In this document: positions 56,601 to 60,000 of the stretch, one piece after another
Layout of the letters: each line of letters starts with the position of its first letter
How positions within the stretch are numbered: the first letter of the stretch is position 1
Source: Lineus longissimus
Lineage: Eukaryota > Nemertea > Pilidiophora > Heteronemertea > Lineidae
Length of the DNA: 60,000 nucleotides
Direction of reading: 5' to 3'
Assembly: GCF_910592395.1 (NCBI RefSeq)
Contig: NC_088308.1
Coordinates: 3,102,001 to 3,162,000 of the forward strand
Translations under genes and position numbers: made by a program
The notes under the pieces: generated by a model
Database searches by the model: none
Told to the model about the DNA's origin: nothing
The model's input: only the letters and a program-made list of their open reading frames with translations

Positions 56601-58250
56601 ACTAAATGATGGAAACCTAAAGAAATAGCCACATACTGCTAAAGACGGTTACCAGGTTTTACTTACTAAATGAATGAAGCCTGAGGCAGTCAACCAAGTA
56701 CTGCTGAAGATGGTGACCAGCTGGGCGAGTCTGATAGAATTACTAGTCTGTAGGATGTTGAGGTACTGAAGGACATCAGGGAGGGTCATAAGACGGAGGG
56801 CTCTCGTGAATCTCAAACCTGAAAAGATCAGGAGACAAGAAATGCACATGCACATCAGGGAGCGATGAAATGCAATATAGACGAGTTTTGGAAGAATATA
56901 TTACTCTGGGCCCAAATGTTTTATATAATAGAATATGAGAAAATATATTGCACTTCCCAATCATAATCTGTGAATACACATATGGTAGACACACCCAGAA
57001 CATATGTCAACACACTCAAGCTAAACCATCAATCGCAAAAATACACTGAAAATGATTTACTACCCAAACATTAATCCATTAATTTGCACATCTGCTCATT
57101 ACCAGCTATTGCGGGCCTAGCCAATTAAGCCAATTAGTGCACCTGCTTAATTGGTCCTGGCAAGCCTAATGGAAAATGCATAGGAAATATCAATAAAGTT
57201 GGCTTTTTGGGCGGGGTGTTAAAATAATCCCAACTCCCGACTTCTGACACAATTCTATATATGTCTAGGTATTTACTGGCAAAATTTGGAGTGATTTGGA
57301 TGGAAATTCGATGTGTCCATCTATAGGTTGAAAATTTTGGTAAATCTGTAATGCTTCACTCGTAGCCCGTAGTGTAAATTCCTGAGAAAGTGGGTTTTGG
57401 GGGCTTTTCTAGCTGCGCTAGCTCCGAAACTATACATTTGATACAAACTCCCGACTTCAGACGTGGTTGATATACCTCTTAGGATTATATTCCCAAGATT
57501 TCAGCTTTATTGGAGAAAAATTCATAGTGTCCATAGGGGGGTTGAAAATTGGAGGATTTTCAATTTTTTTCCCAACAAATATGCGAAAAATATTACTTTC
57601 CACCTAGAATTAATCAAAATTTCGCAAACTATCATAAAGTACTTCCTTGCAACAATCATTTGTGAAGCTTTCAAAACTTTTGGCTGATTTATTTGACCCT
57701 AAATCAGCAAAAACCAAACATTTTAGTGTTTGTATGCACCAATGCACAGGAGGCTAATTGCCAGATTAATTCACACCTGTCCAATCTCAAACAATAGGAA
57801 TGATGGAGTCTCCCTCTATTCAAAACAGAGTGTGCTAGGCCCGCAATAGCTGGTAATGTTAAAATCAATGAGAAGGCCAGCAGTACATGCCACACTGGCC
57901 ACTGAAACACCTCAGAGCATCAACTAGGGACCCAAGGGAGAGAAAGCCTGACTGAAAGAGTGACACAGGAAACTTGATTCCCAAAGAACCTTCGCTTTCA
58001 GTCAGTAAACTACTTGCCGAGATGCTGTTTGGGAAAGAATTGCAGACAAAGCCATTCAGTCAATGAGCTATTTCTTTAAATTTAGTTCCTGAAACCATTA
58101 CCCTTTTACTCTCATTATATCTTTTTGCTTTTACTCACCAATCCATGACCTGTTCAGGTAGATGGCTACAAAAGACGGCGGAATGGTGAAGTAGTCGACC
58201 AACGAGTAGACTTCCAACCAGAACCAGAACTTGTCTGCTGCTGCCACAAA
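5421..58250 (-). CDS. KCNMA1: BK (Slo1) channel alpha subunit, locus entry; partial at both ends
   Basis: Whole-locus entry. Nineteen exons on the minus strand join in frame to 2910 nt (970 codons) with GT-AG borders throughout. In order they encode S3, S4-S5, the pore with TVGYGD, S6, the RCK1 domain, a CKSCH segment, a long disordered linker, and RCK2 with the calcium bowl [12 protein letters not shown]. This order and the motifs are specific to Slo1, the plasma-membrane K+ channel opened jointly by depolarisation and cytosolic Ca2+; four subunits form the pore and their RCK domains form the gating ring. Family members are about 1,100-1,200 residues, so the N-terminus with S0-S2 (beyond 60000) and probably the extreme C-terminus are missing here. 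The gene spans more than 53 kb, with introns of 73 nt to 9 kb. Individual exons, including alternative ones, are listed separately. Identification is from recognised family motifs, not a database search. Confidence 0.98.
5592..8246. other. 2.7-kb intron within RCK2
   Basis: No exon-like segment with matching phase and strong splice sites was recognised. Short open frames on both strands carry no family features. Confidence 0.6.
8247..8441 (-). CDS. KCNMA1: BK channel exon: RCK2 after the calcium bowl
   Basis: 195 nt, 65 codons, phase 0, between acceptor TCCTTCAG and donor GTAAGT. It encodes [56 protein letters not shown] and FEGPLSQYG. The GGATPELE and [13 protein letters not shown] blocks are Slo1 hallmarks. 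Confidence 0.98.
9461..9591 (-). CDS. KCNMA1: BK channel exon: calcium bowl
   Basis: 131 nt between acceptor TTCTTGCAG and donor GTAAGT. It encodes [20 protein letters not shown], then [20 protein letters not shown] and MST. The five-Asp calcium bowl, the high-affinity Ca2+ site of RCK2, is intact. The join gives ELANDSN where other Slo1 proteins I know have ELVND. Confidence 0.98.
9908..10217 (-). CDS. KCNMA1: BK channel exon: RCK2 core
   Basis: 310 nt, the longest exon here, between acceptor TGTATTACAG and donor GTAAGG, ending one base into a codon. It encodes [49 protein letters not shown], a variable loop with [14 protein letters not shown], and [16 protein letters not shown]. The loop shares LPPG with vertebrates and SPLGSP with worm, fitting an intermediate bilaterian lineage. 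Confidence 0.98.
10379..10603 (-). CDS. KCNMA1: BK channel exon: RCK2 beginning
   Basis: 225 nt, 75 codons, phase 0 at both ends, between acceptor GACCTCTTTCAG and donor GTAAGT. It encodes [57 protein letters not shown] and [32 protein letters not shown] is nearly invariant in Slo1; CLFADPxSPL is the invertebrate-type form. Confidence 0.98.
11075..11249 (-). CDS. KCNMA1: BK channel exon: linker end and start of RCK2 (DSTGMFHWC)
   Basis: 175 nt between acceptor ATATCTTTCAG and donor GTAAGA. It reads [20 protein letters not shown], then [18 protein letters not shown], then [28 protein letters not shown] is the conserved entry to RCK2 in fly and human Slo1, and NSPTHG resembles NSPNTSP of the vertebrate linker. 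Confidence 0.95.
11578..11596. repeat. Short (AC)n microsatellite
   Basis: About nine AC dinucleotides in a row, intronic, between the 12.3 kb candidate exon and the 11.1 kb exon. Confidence 0.9.
12294..12329 (-). CDS. KCNMA1: Candidate BK linker cassette exon, 36 nt
   Basis: 36 nt between acceptor CCTTTAGTTTCAG and perfect donor GTAAGT, phase 2-2. It reads [12 protein letters not shown] in the BK frame; the two cysteines would add possible redox-sensitive residues to the linker (inference). Optional without frame shift. Confidence 0.47.
13005..13080 (-). repeat. Possible tRNA-like SINE fragment
   Basis: The minus strand reads TTGCTCAGTGGTTTAGTTAG, a good A-box-like block, followed by GGAGGTTGAGGATT as a poor B-box. 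It lies immediately downstream in the transcript of the 93-nt candidate exon. Confidence 0.3.
13104..13196 (-). CDS. KCNMA1: Candidate BK linker cassette exon, 93 nt
   Basis: 93 nt between acceptor ACATTTTCTTACAG and strong donor GT|GTAAGA. It reads [19 protein letters not shown], then [12 protein letters not shown], without a stop in the required frame. Phase 2-2, multiple of three. It lies next to a tRNA-like SINE remnant, so it could be an exonised repeat rather than an old exon. Confidence 0.4.
13717..13820. repeat. 52-bp tandem duplication
   Basis: Two adjacent copies start GTTCTTAGAG (13717) and GTTCTAAGAG (13769) and share TTTTGCATTGACTATT. Intronic. Confidence 0.8.
13986..14006 (-). 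CDS. KCNMA1: Weak candidate BK linker microexon, 21 nt
   Basis: A very good acceptor (GCCTTCTTTCTTCAG) and a moderate donor AG|GTACCT enclose 21 nt reading RYPMEYN in frame, phase 2-2. The donor resembles the GTACAT used by the 36.9 kb exon, but for so short a segment a chance match is quite possible. Confidence 0.22.
14617..14697 (-). CDS. KCNMA1: Candidate BK linker cassette exon, 81 nt
   Basis: 81 nt between acceptor CATCTTTTACAG and donor AA|GTATGC, phase 2-2, multiple of three. It reads [19 protein letters not shown], then MSQSRDSLK, a well-mixed charged sequence that looks like real protein. Inclusion would add 27 residues just upstream of the NSPTHG segment. Confidence 0.55.
15305..15396. 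repeat. 13-bp inverted repeat with 66-nt spacer
   Basis: GATGCCATGCACT at 15305-15317 is exactly complementary to AGTGCATGGCATC at 15384-15396. The spacer does not pair well, so a microRNA-type hairpin is unlikely. Confidence 0.6.
18391..18490. repeat. Imperfect (GAT)n simple repeat
   Basis: About 100 bp of GATGATGA-type triplets with AAT, GGT and GAC variants on the plus strand. It produces an open frame rich in His or Ser on the minus strand that has no other support. Confidence 0.85.
19237..19351 (-). CDS. KCNMA1: BK RCK1-RCK2 linker exon, Lys/Pro-rich
   Basis: 115 nt between acceptor CTCATTTGCAG and donor GTTAGT. Its two leading bases complete the codon begun by the 28.5 kb exon and its two trailing bases (AG) pair with the G that opens the 11.1 kb exon, giving Arg. 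It reads [33 protein letters not shown] and LVSS. This is the only exon I found that converts linker phase 1 to 2, so it must be constitutive. Confidence 0.87.
21618..21975. repeat. 35-39-bp minisatellite, about ten diverged units
   Basis: GTATTGGGCCAGGT or close variants (GTATTAGGCC, GTATTGGACAGG) start near 21618, 21657, 21694, 21729, 21777, 21812, 21848, 21883, 21925 and 21960. Most spacings are 35-39 bp. The long plus-strand open frames here are by-products of the array. Confidence 0.88.
23975..24025 (-). CDS. KCNMA1: Candidate BK linker cassette exon, 51 nt
   Basis: A strong pyrimidine-rich acceptor (GGTCTCTCTAACTCCAG) and donor T|GTAAGA enclose 51 nt reading [17 protein letters not shown] in the BK frame. 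Phase 1-1 and a multiple of three. It lies inside the 9-kb intron between the 28.5 and 19.3 kb exons. Confidence 0.45.
28510..28695 (-). CDS. KCNMA1: BK RCK1-RCK2 linker exon, Ser/Asp-rich
   Basis: 186 nt after acceptor CTTGACAACAG. Directly after CKG it reads [14 protein letters not shown], then [14 protein letters not shown], then the acidic stretch [13 protein letters not shown] and RSANHNHEG. Long open frame, low complexity and correct phase fit the disordered linker, comparable to the GSDSDD stretch of worm SLO-1. The downstream border is uncertain: G|GTCATC is a weak donor, and in-phase alternatives G|GTATAA (after SSLL) and A|GTATGG (after DDTE) exist, so several lengths may be made. 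RRLS is a possible protein kinase A site (inference). Confidence 0.75.
29465..29551 (-). CDS. KCNMA1: Candidate BK linker cassette exon, 87 nt
   Basis: 87 nt between acceptor GATTTGTTTGACAG and donor G|GTATAT. In the BK frame it reads [19 protein letters not shown], then DRCAILESG, a plausible disordered insert rich in Pro, Gly and Asp. Phase 1-1 and a multiple of three make it optional without frame shift. Confidence 0.5.
31930..32805. repeat. ~91-bp minisatellite with an embedded palindrome
   Basis: Units starting TACACCGAG (or TACATCGAG) occur at 31981, 32075, 32166 and 32257, spaced 94, 91 and 91 bp. Each carries TAGTACACGTGTACTA or a one- or two-base variant; that 16-mer is its own reverse complement. 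From about 32300 to 32800 the pattern decays into scattered GTGTTAGCAG motifs. The decayed end reaches the donor of the 21-nt candidate exon at 32815. Confidence 0.85.
32815..32835 (-). CDS. KCNMA1: Candidate BK linker microexon, 21 nt
   Basis: A 21-nt segment between acceptor TTATTATTTCTTCAG and a strong donor GTGAGT, reading SNAAKT plus split end codons in the BK frame (phase 1-1, length 3n). Directly downstream in the transcript begins a degenerate minisatellite (31.93-32.80 kb). Very short exons like this are missed by ORF-based annotation. Confidence 0.5.
34766..34801 (-). CDS. KCNMA1: Candidate BK linker cassette exon, 36 nt
   Basis: Acceptor TTTTTTCGCTTGCAG and donor G|GTACAG frame 36 nt that read [11 protein letters not shown] in the frame set by the upstream exon. 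It starts with two bases and ends with one, so including or skipping it keeps the frame. The position is equivalent to the STREX site of vertebrate KCNMA1. Support is from splice motifs, phase and open frame only. Confidence 0.5.
34990..35345. repeat. Dispersed repeat copy 1
   Basis: Shares the ordered blocks AAACTTCTG, GCAACACTC, ATTTGTCA, and GTCYTTGAAAAAA ... CAAGTCT with the stretch at 42180-42400, and the block TTTTTTGCACYRCGAG...CTTGAA with 18085-18140. Similarity is moderate, so these are old copies. Family unknown. Confidence 0.5.
36390..36466 (-). CDS. KCNMA1: BK channel exon: CxxCH segment between RCK1 and linker
   Basis: 77 nt after acceptor TTTTTTTTCAG, ending one base into a codon before donor GTGAGT. 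It encodes [19 protein letters not shown], then [12 protein letters not shown] is a CxxCH motif at the position described as heme-binding in mammalian BK channels. The one-base overhang (T) sets the phase for every optional exon down to 19.3 kb. Confidence 0.95.
36941..37099 (-). CDS. KCNMA1: BK channel exon: end of RCK1
   Basis: 159 nt after acceptor CATTTCCAG, ending two bases into an Arg codon. It encodes [36 protein letters not shown] and [11 protein letters not shown]. The donor is GTACAT, clearly weaker than the GTAAGT/GTGAGT donors of most other exons in the gene. It lies just before the CxxCH exon and the alternatively spliced linker region. Confidence 0.97.
37345..37457 (-). CDS. KCNMA1: BK channel exon: RCK1, [11 protein letters not shown] segment
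   Basis: 113 nt between acceptor AATTGCAG and donor GTAAGT, phase 0 in and 2 out. It encodes [33 protein letters not shown] and [17 protein letters not shown] is identical to vertebrate Slo1 as I recall it, while SPD...WQNDYL is the invertebrate-type version. Confidence 0.97.
37716..38755. repeat. Tandem ~300-315-bp repeat ending in (ACG)27 and a hairpin
   Basis: Three copies of a unit beginning TTGACCTCTGTGACCTTGA start near 37716, 38031 and 38332. They share GACC/GGTC-rich text, a CCTGGTGG(C/T)CAA-like block and GAAACGTGCC. The array ends in a perfect (ACG)27 tract at 38618-38698 flanked by GGACGACGG, and then a hairpin. Multi-copy elements with such ends are common in marine invertebrate genomes; I cannot name the family. 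Confidence 0.85.
38725..38750. repeat. Perfect hairpin at the end of the ~300-bp repeat element
   Basis: AGCTCACCTCT and its exact reverse complement are separated by the four bases GCTA. It is followed by AAAAATGAAA. Position right after the ACG tract suggests a terminal structure of the element rather than a terminator of a gene. Confidence 0.85.
39362..39490 (-). other. Intronic ORF with possible alternative first exon of BK channel
   Basis: Within the 40.4-37.5 kb intron, an ATG in good context (TTCCATGG) opens 43 codons ([12 protein letters not shown], then [12 protein letters not shown] and [10 protein letters not shown]) ending exactly at donor CAG|GTATCT in phase 0, the phase needed to join exon SPDMPQW. 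An in-frame TAA lies three codons upstream. A transcript starting here would encode only the cytoplasmic gating-ring part. An internal acceptor TTTTCTGCAG also exists, but used as an internal exon it would put a stop in frame. Confidence 0.25.
40364..40405 (-). CDS. KCNMA1: BK channel: alternative 3' extension of the 40.4 kb exon (+14 aa)
   Basis: If donor GTGAGT at 40405 is skipped, the frame stays open for exactly 14 more codons ([14 protein letters not shown]) to a second strong donor AAG|GTAAGG. Both donors are phase 0, so both join in frame to the next exon SPDMPQW. The extension is Ser-rich and would enlarge a loop in RCK1. This rests on motif and frame only. Confidence 0.5.
40406..40561 (-). 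CDS. KCNMA1: BK channel exon: RCK1 late part; short form of alternative-donor pair
   Basis: 156 nt after acceptor ATCTTTCAG, 52 codons, ending at donor GTGAGT. It encodes [40 protein letters not shown] and [11 protein letters not shown]. The Met in FTMRSY aligns with the RCK1 Met implicated in divalent-ion sensing. The short join KL-SPDMPQW parallels fly Slo (KT-SPD), so this donor gives the canonical form; a second donor 42 nt further gives a longer in-frame form. Confidence 0.97.
40562..46876. other. 6.3-kb intron within RCK1
   Basis: Contains a copy of a dispersed repeat at about 42180-42400 and otherwise AT-rich sequence with short unrecognised open frames (for example 42687-42935 plus, 45133-45354 plus). 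No exon of matching phase was identified. Confidence 0.6.
42180..42400. repeat. Dispersed repeat copy 2
   Basis: Same block order as the copy near 35.0-35.3 kb (AAACTTCTG, GCAACACTCGATTTGTCA, TCCTTGAAAAAATT, GCAAGTCT). A third fragment lies at 18085-18140. Not recognised as a named family. Confidence 0.5.
46877..47029 (-). CDS. KCNMA1: BK channel exon: RCK1, nucleotide-fold core
   Basis: 153 nt, 51 codons, phase 0 on both sides, between acceptor TAATCACAG and donor GTAAGT. It encodes [36 protein letters not shown] and [11 protein letters not shown], all diagnostic of Slo1 RCK1. No odd residues were noticed. Confidence 0.98.
47330..47435 (-). CDS. KCNMA1: BK channel exon: RCK1 middle part
   Basis: 106 nt between acceptor TTTGCAG and donor GTAAGT, ending on a codon boundary. 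It encodes [20 protein letters not shown], then [25 protein letters not shown] is nearly invariant in Slo1. The final Cys replaces a Lys found in human and fly sequences as I recall them. Confidence 0.97.
47551..47650 (-). repeat. tRNA-like SINE remnant inside a short intron
   Basis: On the minus strand there is an A-box-like AGTGGCATAGTAGTTTGA and, about 60 nt on, a B-box-like GGAGGTTCTGAGTCTCACTC, the layout of a tRNA-derived SINE head. TTGACTAGAGCA is present twice between them. It fills much of the 246-nt intron between two RCK1 exons. A folded complete tRNA is not evident. Confidence 0.42.
47682..47792 (-). CDS. KCNMA1: BK channel exon: RCK1, first beta-alpha-beta unit
   Basis: 111 nt between acceptor TTTTCCAG and donor GTGAGT, phase 2 in and out. 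It encodes [17 protein letters not shown], then the acidic stretch [18 protein letters not shown]. This is the start of the RCK1 Rossmann-type domain of the gating ring; the region around the HITxxSV segment carries the RCK1 calcium site in known Slo1 channels. Confidence 0.97.
47793..53585. other. 5.8-kb intron after alternative exon C
   Basis: No exon-like segment of the phase needed was recognised. It contains short open frames without family features and a small local duplication near 50638-50702 (ACATTGATTTACAG twice). Otherwise plain AT-rich sequence. Confidence 0.6.
53586..53677 (-). CDS. KCNMA1: BK channel alternative exon C: S6-RCK1 linker (third of three)
   Basis: 92 nt after acceptor TTGCATTTCAG, ending before donor GTAAGT. 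It encodes [17 protein letters not shown], then KKFGGSY and RKESGKK. It is closest of the three to the usual R-K-K-[YF]-G-G-S-Y of vertebrate Slo1. Borders and phase are the same as in A and B. A 5.8-kb intron follows. I did not find a fourth copy between 47.8 and 55.4 kb. Confidence 0.93.
53751..53839 (-). CDS. KCNMA1: BK channel alternative exon B: S6-RCK1 linker (second of three)
   Basis: 89 nt after acceptor AACTTTTTCAG, ending before donor GTAAGT. It encodes [17 protein letters not shown], then NKYRGSY and RQSAKK, one residue shorter than A and C near the C-terminal end. It lies only 81 nt downstream of A and 73 nt upstream of C. The borders have the same phase as A and C. Conservation of M-F-A-x-x-x-P-E-I in all three copies shows they arose by tandem duplication and remain under coding constraint. 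Confidence 0.92.
53921..54012 (-). CDS. KCNMA1: BK channel alternative exon A: S6-RCK1 linker (first of three)
   Basis: 92 nt after acceptor GCCATTCCAG, ending two bases into a Lys codon before donor GTAAGT. It encodes [14 protein letters not shown], then [10 protein letters not shown] and KREHGKK, the end of S6 and the linker that couples the pore to RCK1. Exons B and C directly downstream encode the same segment with different residues. A length of 2 mod 3 and the phase 0-2 borders mean exactly one of A, B and C must be used to keep the frame. Confidence 0.93.
54013..55457. other. Intron between pore exon and alternative exon A
   Basis: 1,445 bp. It holds a C-rich run on the plus strand near 54086-54113 (a G-rich run on the transcript), about 75-100 nt upstream of the acceptor of exon A. 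No further copy of the linker exon was found. Confidence 0.7.
55458..55628 (-). CDS. KCNMA1: BK channel exon: pore helix, selectivity filter and S6
   Basis: 171 nt, exactly 57 codons, phase 0 at both ends, between acceptor TTTTCCAG and donor GTGAGT. It starts [11 protein letters not shown], then [20 protein letters not shown], which holds the K+ selectivity filter TVGYGD, and ends in S6 with [14 protein letters not shown]. The Gly-Gly hinge of Slo1 S6 is present. The 52-bp minisatellite begins about 40-55 nt upstream of its acceptor in transcript direction. The exon splices to one of three tandem alternative exons at 53.6-54.0 kb. Confidence 0.98.
55666..56430. repeat. 52-bp minisatellite, about 13 regular units plus two decayed ones
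   Basis: GCAGATGGCAGGTT recurs exactly every 52 bp from 55684 to 56308 (13 starts), then with decay at 56360 and 56408. Units vary at a few positions (GGCAGACTT/GACAGCCTT; TCTGG/TCTTG). Because 52 is not a multiple of three, all three frames stay open through the array and yield long spurious ORFs. It ends about 40-55 nt from the acceptor of the pore exon. Confidence 0.97.
56667..56818 (-). CDS. KCNMA1: BK channel exon: S4 voltage sensor and S5
   Basis: 152 nt between acceptor TTTTCAG and donor GTAAGT; its first two bases complete the Gly codon of the previous exon and it ends on a codon boundary. It encodes S4 ([10 protein letters not shown]), the linker [15 protein letters not shown] and S5 ([21 protein letters not shown]). 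The S4 arginines are kept. Human and Drosophila Slo1, as I recall them, have Leu where this protein has Thr in RFTRALR; see findings. Confidence 0.97.
57097..57858. mobile_element. ~760-bp non-autonomous DNA transposon (MITE-like) with 25-bp inverted ends
   Basis: The ends (57097-57121 and 57834-57858) are perfect 25-bp inverted repeats beginning CATTACCAGCTATTG. If the insertion duplicated TA (57100-57101 and 57854-57855), as in Tc1/mariner elements, the true ends start CCAGCTATTGCGG. Inside are two imperfect copies of a ~210-bp segment (each with CCCGACTTC and later GTTGAAAATT) and no transposase. It sits in the intron between the S3 and S4 exons. The family is not identified. Confidence 0.75.
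58139..58250 (-). CDS. KCNMA1: BK channel exon: S2-S3 loop, S3 and start of S4
   Basis: 112 nt, starting on a codon boundary after acceptor TTTCAG and ending one base into a Gly codon before donor GTGAGT. It encodes [14 protein letters not shown], then the S3 stretch with [15 protein letters not shown], and ends NRSWIG. These match Slo1 S3 almost residue for residue, including the acidic Asp in VDYF that belongs to the voltage-sensor charge network. It is the most 5' exon in the window. No S1/S2-like coding was seen between it and position 60000. Confidence 0.96.
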
Positions 58251-60000
58251 CTGAAACGATATTAAGGAGAAGAAAATTAGTCTTCCTTTGTAAGAATAAG
58301 CACACCGGTTGTATAATCATTGACAATGTTCCCCATCCCCATGGTTTACTGGCGTCTCTCTTTTTCACAGAAGCAATAGTGGTCTCGTGGCACAGACTTG
58401 GTAAACATGCAATACTGCAGCGCAGATCATGGTATCAACGTAGCTATAAGACCATGTCCAAATACAAGTGACCAAAGAACTGGTAGCTAGTTTTCAATTC
58501 TTTTGATTTGAAATATCATGAGACAATTGACAAGACCAAAGTACGAGTGCAACGTGCCAAAGAGGAATTGCATCCACTTATTTTGTAAAGATTATCGTCT
58601 TTTCCTTAAACATGCAACACTCCAAAGCATAGCCTGATTGTCATCCATATCAGGCAAAGCTTTGGCAGCTTTGCCAATAACAGCCCATCTGCTGTTTCCC
58701 AGTCTCCTCAAAGAATATGAGACGGTTCAGAACTTTCCACTTGCATCCACCAGAGCTAGCTAGTCAAAGGATGAAGCGCAGCATGATCATGGCATCAGAG
58801 TAGACACAAGCATGTCATCGCTCTGGTGCAAAGATATTTGCACATGTCGTTTATATTCAGTTGTTATCAACAACATACTTCATACATAGTCATCTGAATG
58901 TTGCCAAAATAATAAAGCTTTCAACAGAGTCGCATTTCCTAAGACTTCCGTTATCATAAACAATGTGCACCCATATTAGTAGCCAGTACATGTTCATGTC
59001 CCGTTGAGGTTTTCCATAATTGATTCGCGTAACATCGTGGTAACCGTTGGAGACTTCATGTGTAATGCATGTGGCTGAAGTGACACAAATGATGCATTAT
59101 GTTGACACTTTCTGTTTTATTTCTCGGAGCTGGTGGCCTGACTACGGACATTTTCTTGAAGGGAGGGCTCTCTAATTGCTCAATTTCATGTGAAATGTAA
59201 AGTAGTATATCGGTTAAACGTATACATGTTATACATTCATGATAGCTTGTTGTAGTACATCTATTGTTTTAAGCTGGTGATACCAAACAGGCTGTCAAAA
59301 TATGACGTTAAAATGCTGACCAATAACCAGCACAAAACATTTCACTTTCATTTCACTTACACGCAACAGTGGAACAGTTAGTCAATAAATTTCCTTTAGA
59401 GCTGCACTGACATTGTCAACAATCAATAACTTTTGTTATGTTCGCTATAATAAGCTTTTAACCCGAGTGGTAGGTTTTTTGGATAAGCCAATATATCTCC
59501 GACCCTGGAAGATAATACATAATGATATTACAGACACAAAAATAACACATCTCTCTACAGATGAAACGATCCCTGGCCACGACATTGGAATCTATTATTT
59601 CAGAATATATATGAGATCCTTGCGTATTAATAACCAACCGAGATCCGAGATCCAATCTTTCAAGATAGGAAAGCACTTGTTCGTTGTTATTAATAATAGA
59701 TGAATCATAGTGTTGCTTTGACATGAGATACATCAATTTGGGTCTAATTTTTTTCAGCAATGTCTACAGCATTATTCATGATTAATGATACCACAAAGTT
59801 GTATCAGGCATGTGAGGTCAGGCAATGTTACTCGTGTGATATCACGAACATAGAACTTTACATGACAGCCTTTCCTGAGATTTAACAGGTTACATGATTT
59901 TGCAGGTAGGACCACTGTTATACAATTTGTAAGAAGAAATCATTTGAAATAGTATTTAACTGCAGAAAGCTGAACGTGGTTTCATTATCAACCTGTACAT
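58251..60000. other. Intronic sequence upstream of the S3 exon
   Basis: About 1.75 kb with no coding stretch matching S0-S2 of Slo1 and no clear repeat. Presumed intron of the BK gene, because exon 58139-58250 begins in mid-protein. Short open frames here have no recognisable content. Confidence 0.6.

Noticed and set aside
1-60000. CRISPR arrays, bacterial operons, phage or IS elements
   Set aside because: The window is intron-rich animal DNA; the tandem arrays here lack unique spacers of CRISPR type and no bacterial gene is present.

Overview
The window is animal nuclear DNA, AT-rich and intron-rich, and is dominated by one protein-coding gene on the minus strand: the alpha subunit of the large-conductance calcium- and voltage-activated potassium (BK, Slo1/KCNMA1) channel. 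Nineteen constitutively needed exons join without a frame break into 2910 nt (970 codons). They run from the S2-S3 region (exon at 58139-58250) to close to the C-terminus (exon at 5421-5591). The exons for the N-terminus, S0, S1 and S2 lie above position 60000, and the usual last exon was not found. The protein matches both insect and vertebrate Slo1, so an invertebrate bilaterian, probably marine, is likely. The phylum cannot be fixed from what I can see.

Layout from high to low coordinates, which is 5' to 3' of the gene: S3 (58.2 kb), S4-S5 (56.7 kb), pore and S6 (55.5 kb), three tandem alternative exons for the S6-RCK1 linker (53.6-54.0 kb), RCK1 (47.8-36.9 kb), a CxxCH exon (36.4 kb), a very large variable linker region (36.4-11.2 kb), and RCK2 with the calcium bowl (11.2-5.4 kb). 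A possible alternative C-terminal exon lies at 3.3 kb.

The most interesting feature is the splicing architecture. First, three paralogous exons of 92, 89 and 92 nt sit 73 and 81 nt apart. Each encodes the S6-RCK1 linker, and each has a length and phase that allow only one to be used at a time. Second, the RCK1-RCK2 linker is spread over 25 kb. Besides two probably constitutive linker exons it holds up to eight small candidate exons of 21-93 nt, all phase-matched to their intron (1-1 upstream of the 19.3 kb exon, 2-2 downstream), so any subset keeps the frame. Third, the exon at 40.4 kb has two strong in-frame donors 42 nt apart. If these are used, one locus could make hundreds of channel variants differing in gating-ring coupling.

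The rest is intron. It contains several minisatellites (a 52-bp array beside the pore exon, a ~91-bp array with an embedded palindrome, a 35-39-bp array), an (ACG)27 tract ending a tandem ~300-bp repeat, a ~760-bp element with 25-bp terminal inverted repeats, tRNA-like SINE remnants and a dispersed repeat. I found no convincing second gene, no complete tRNA and no rRNA. Cassette-exon calls rest on splice motifs, phase and open frame only; RNA data would be needed to prove them.
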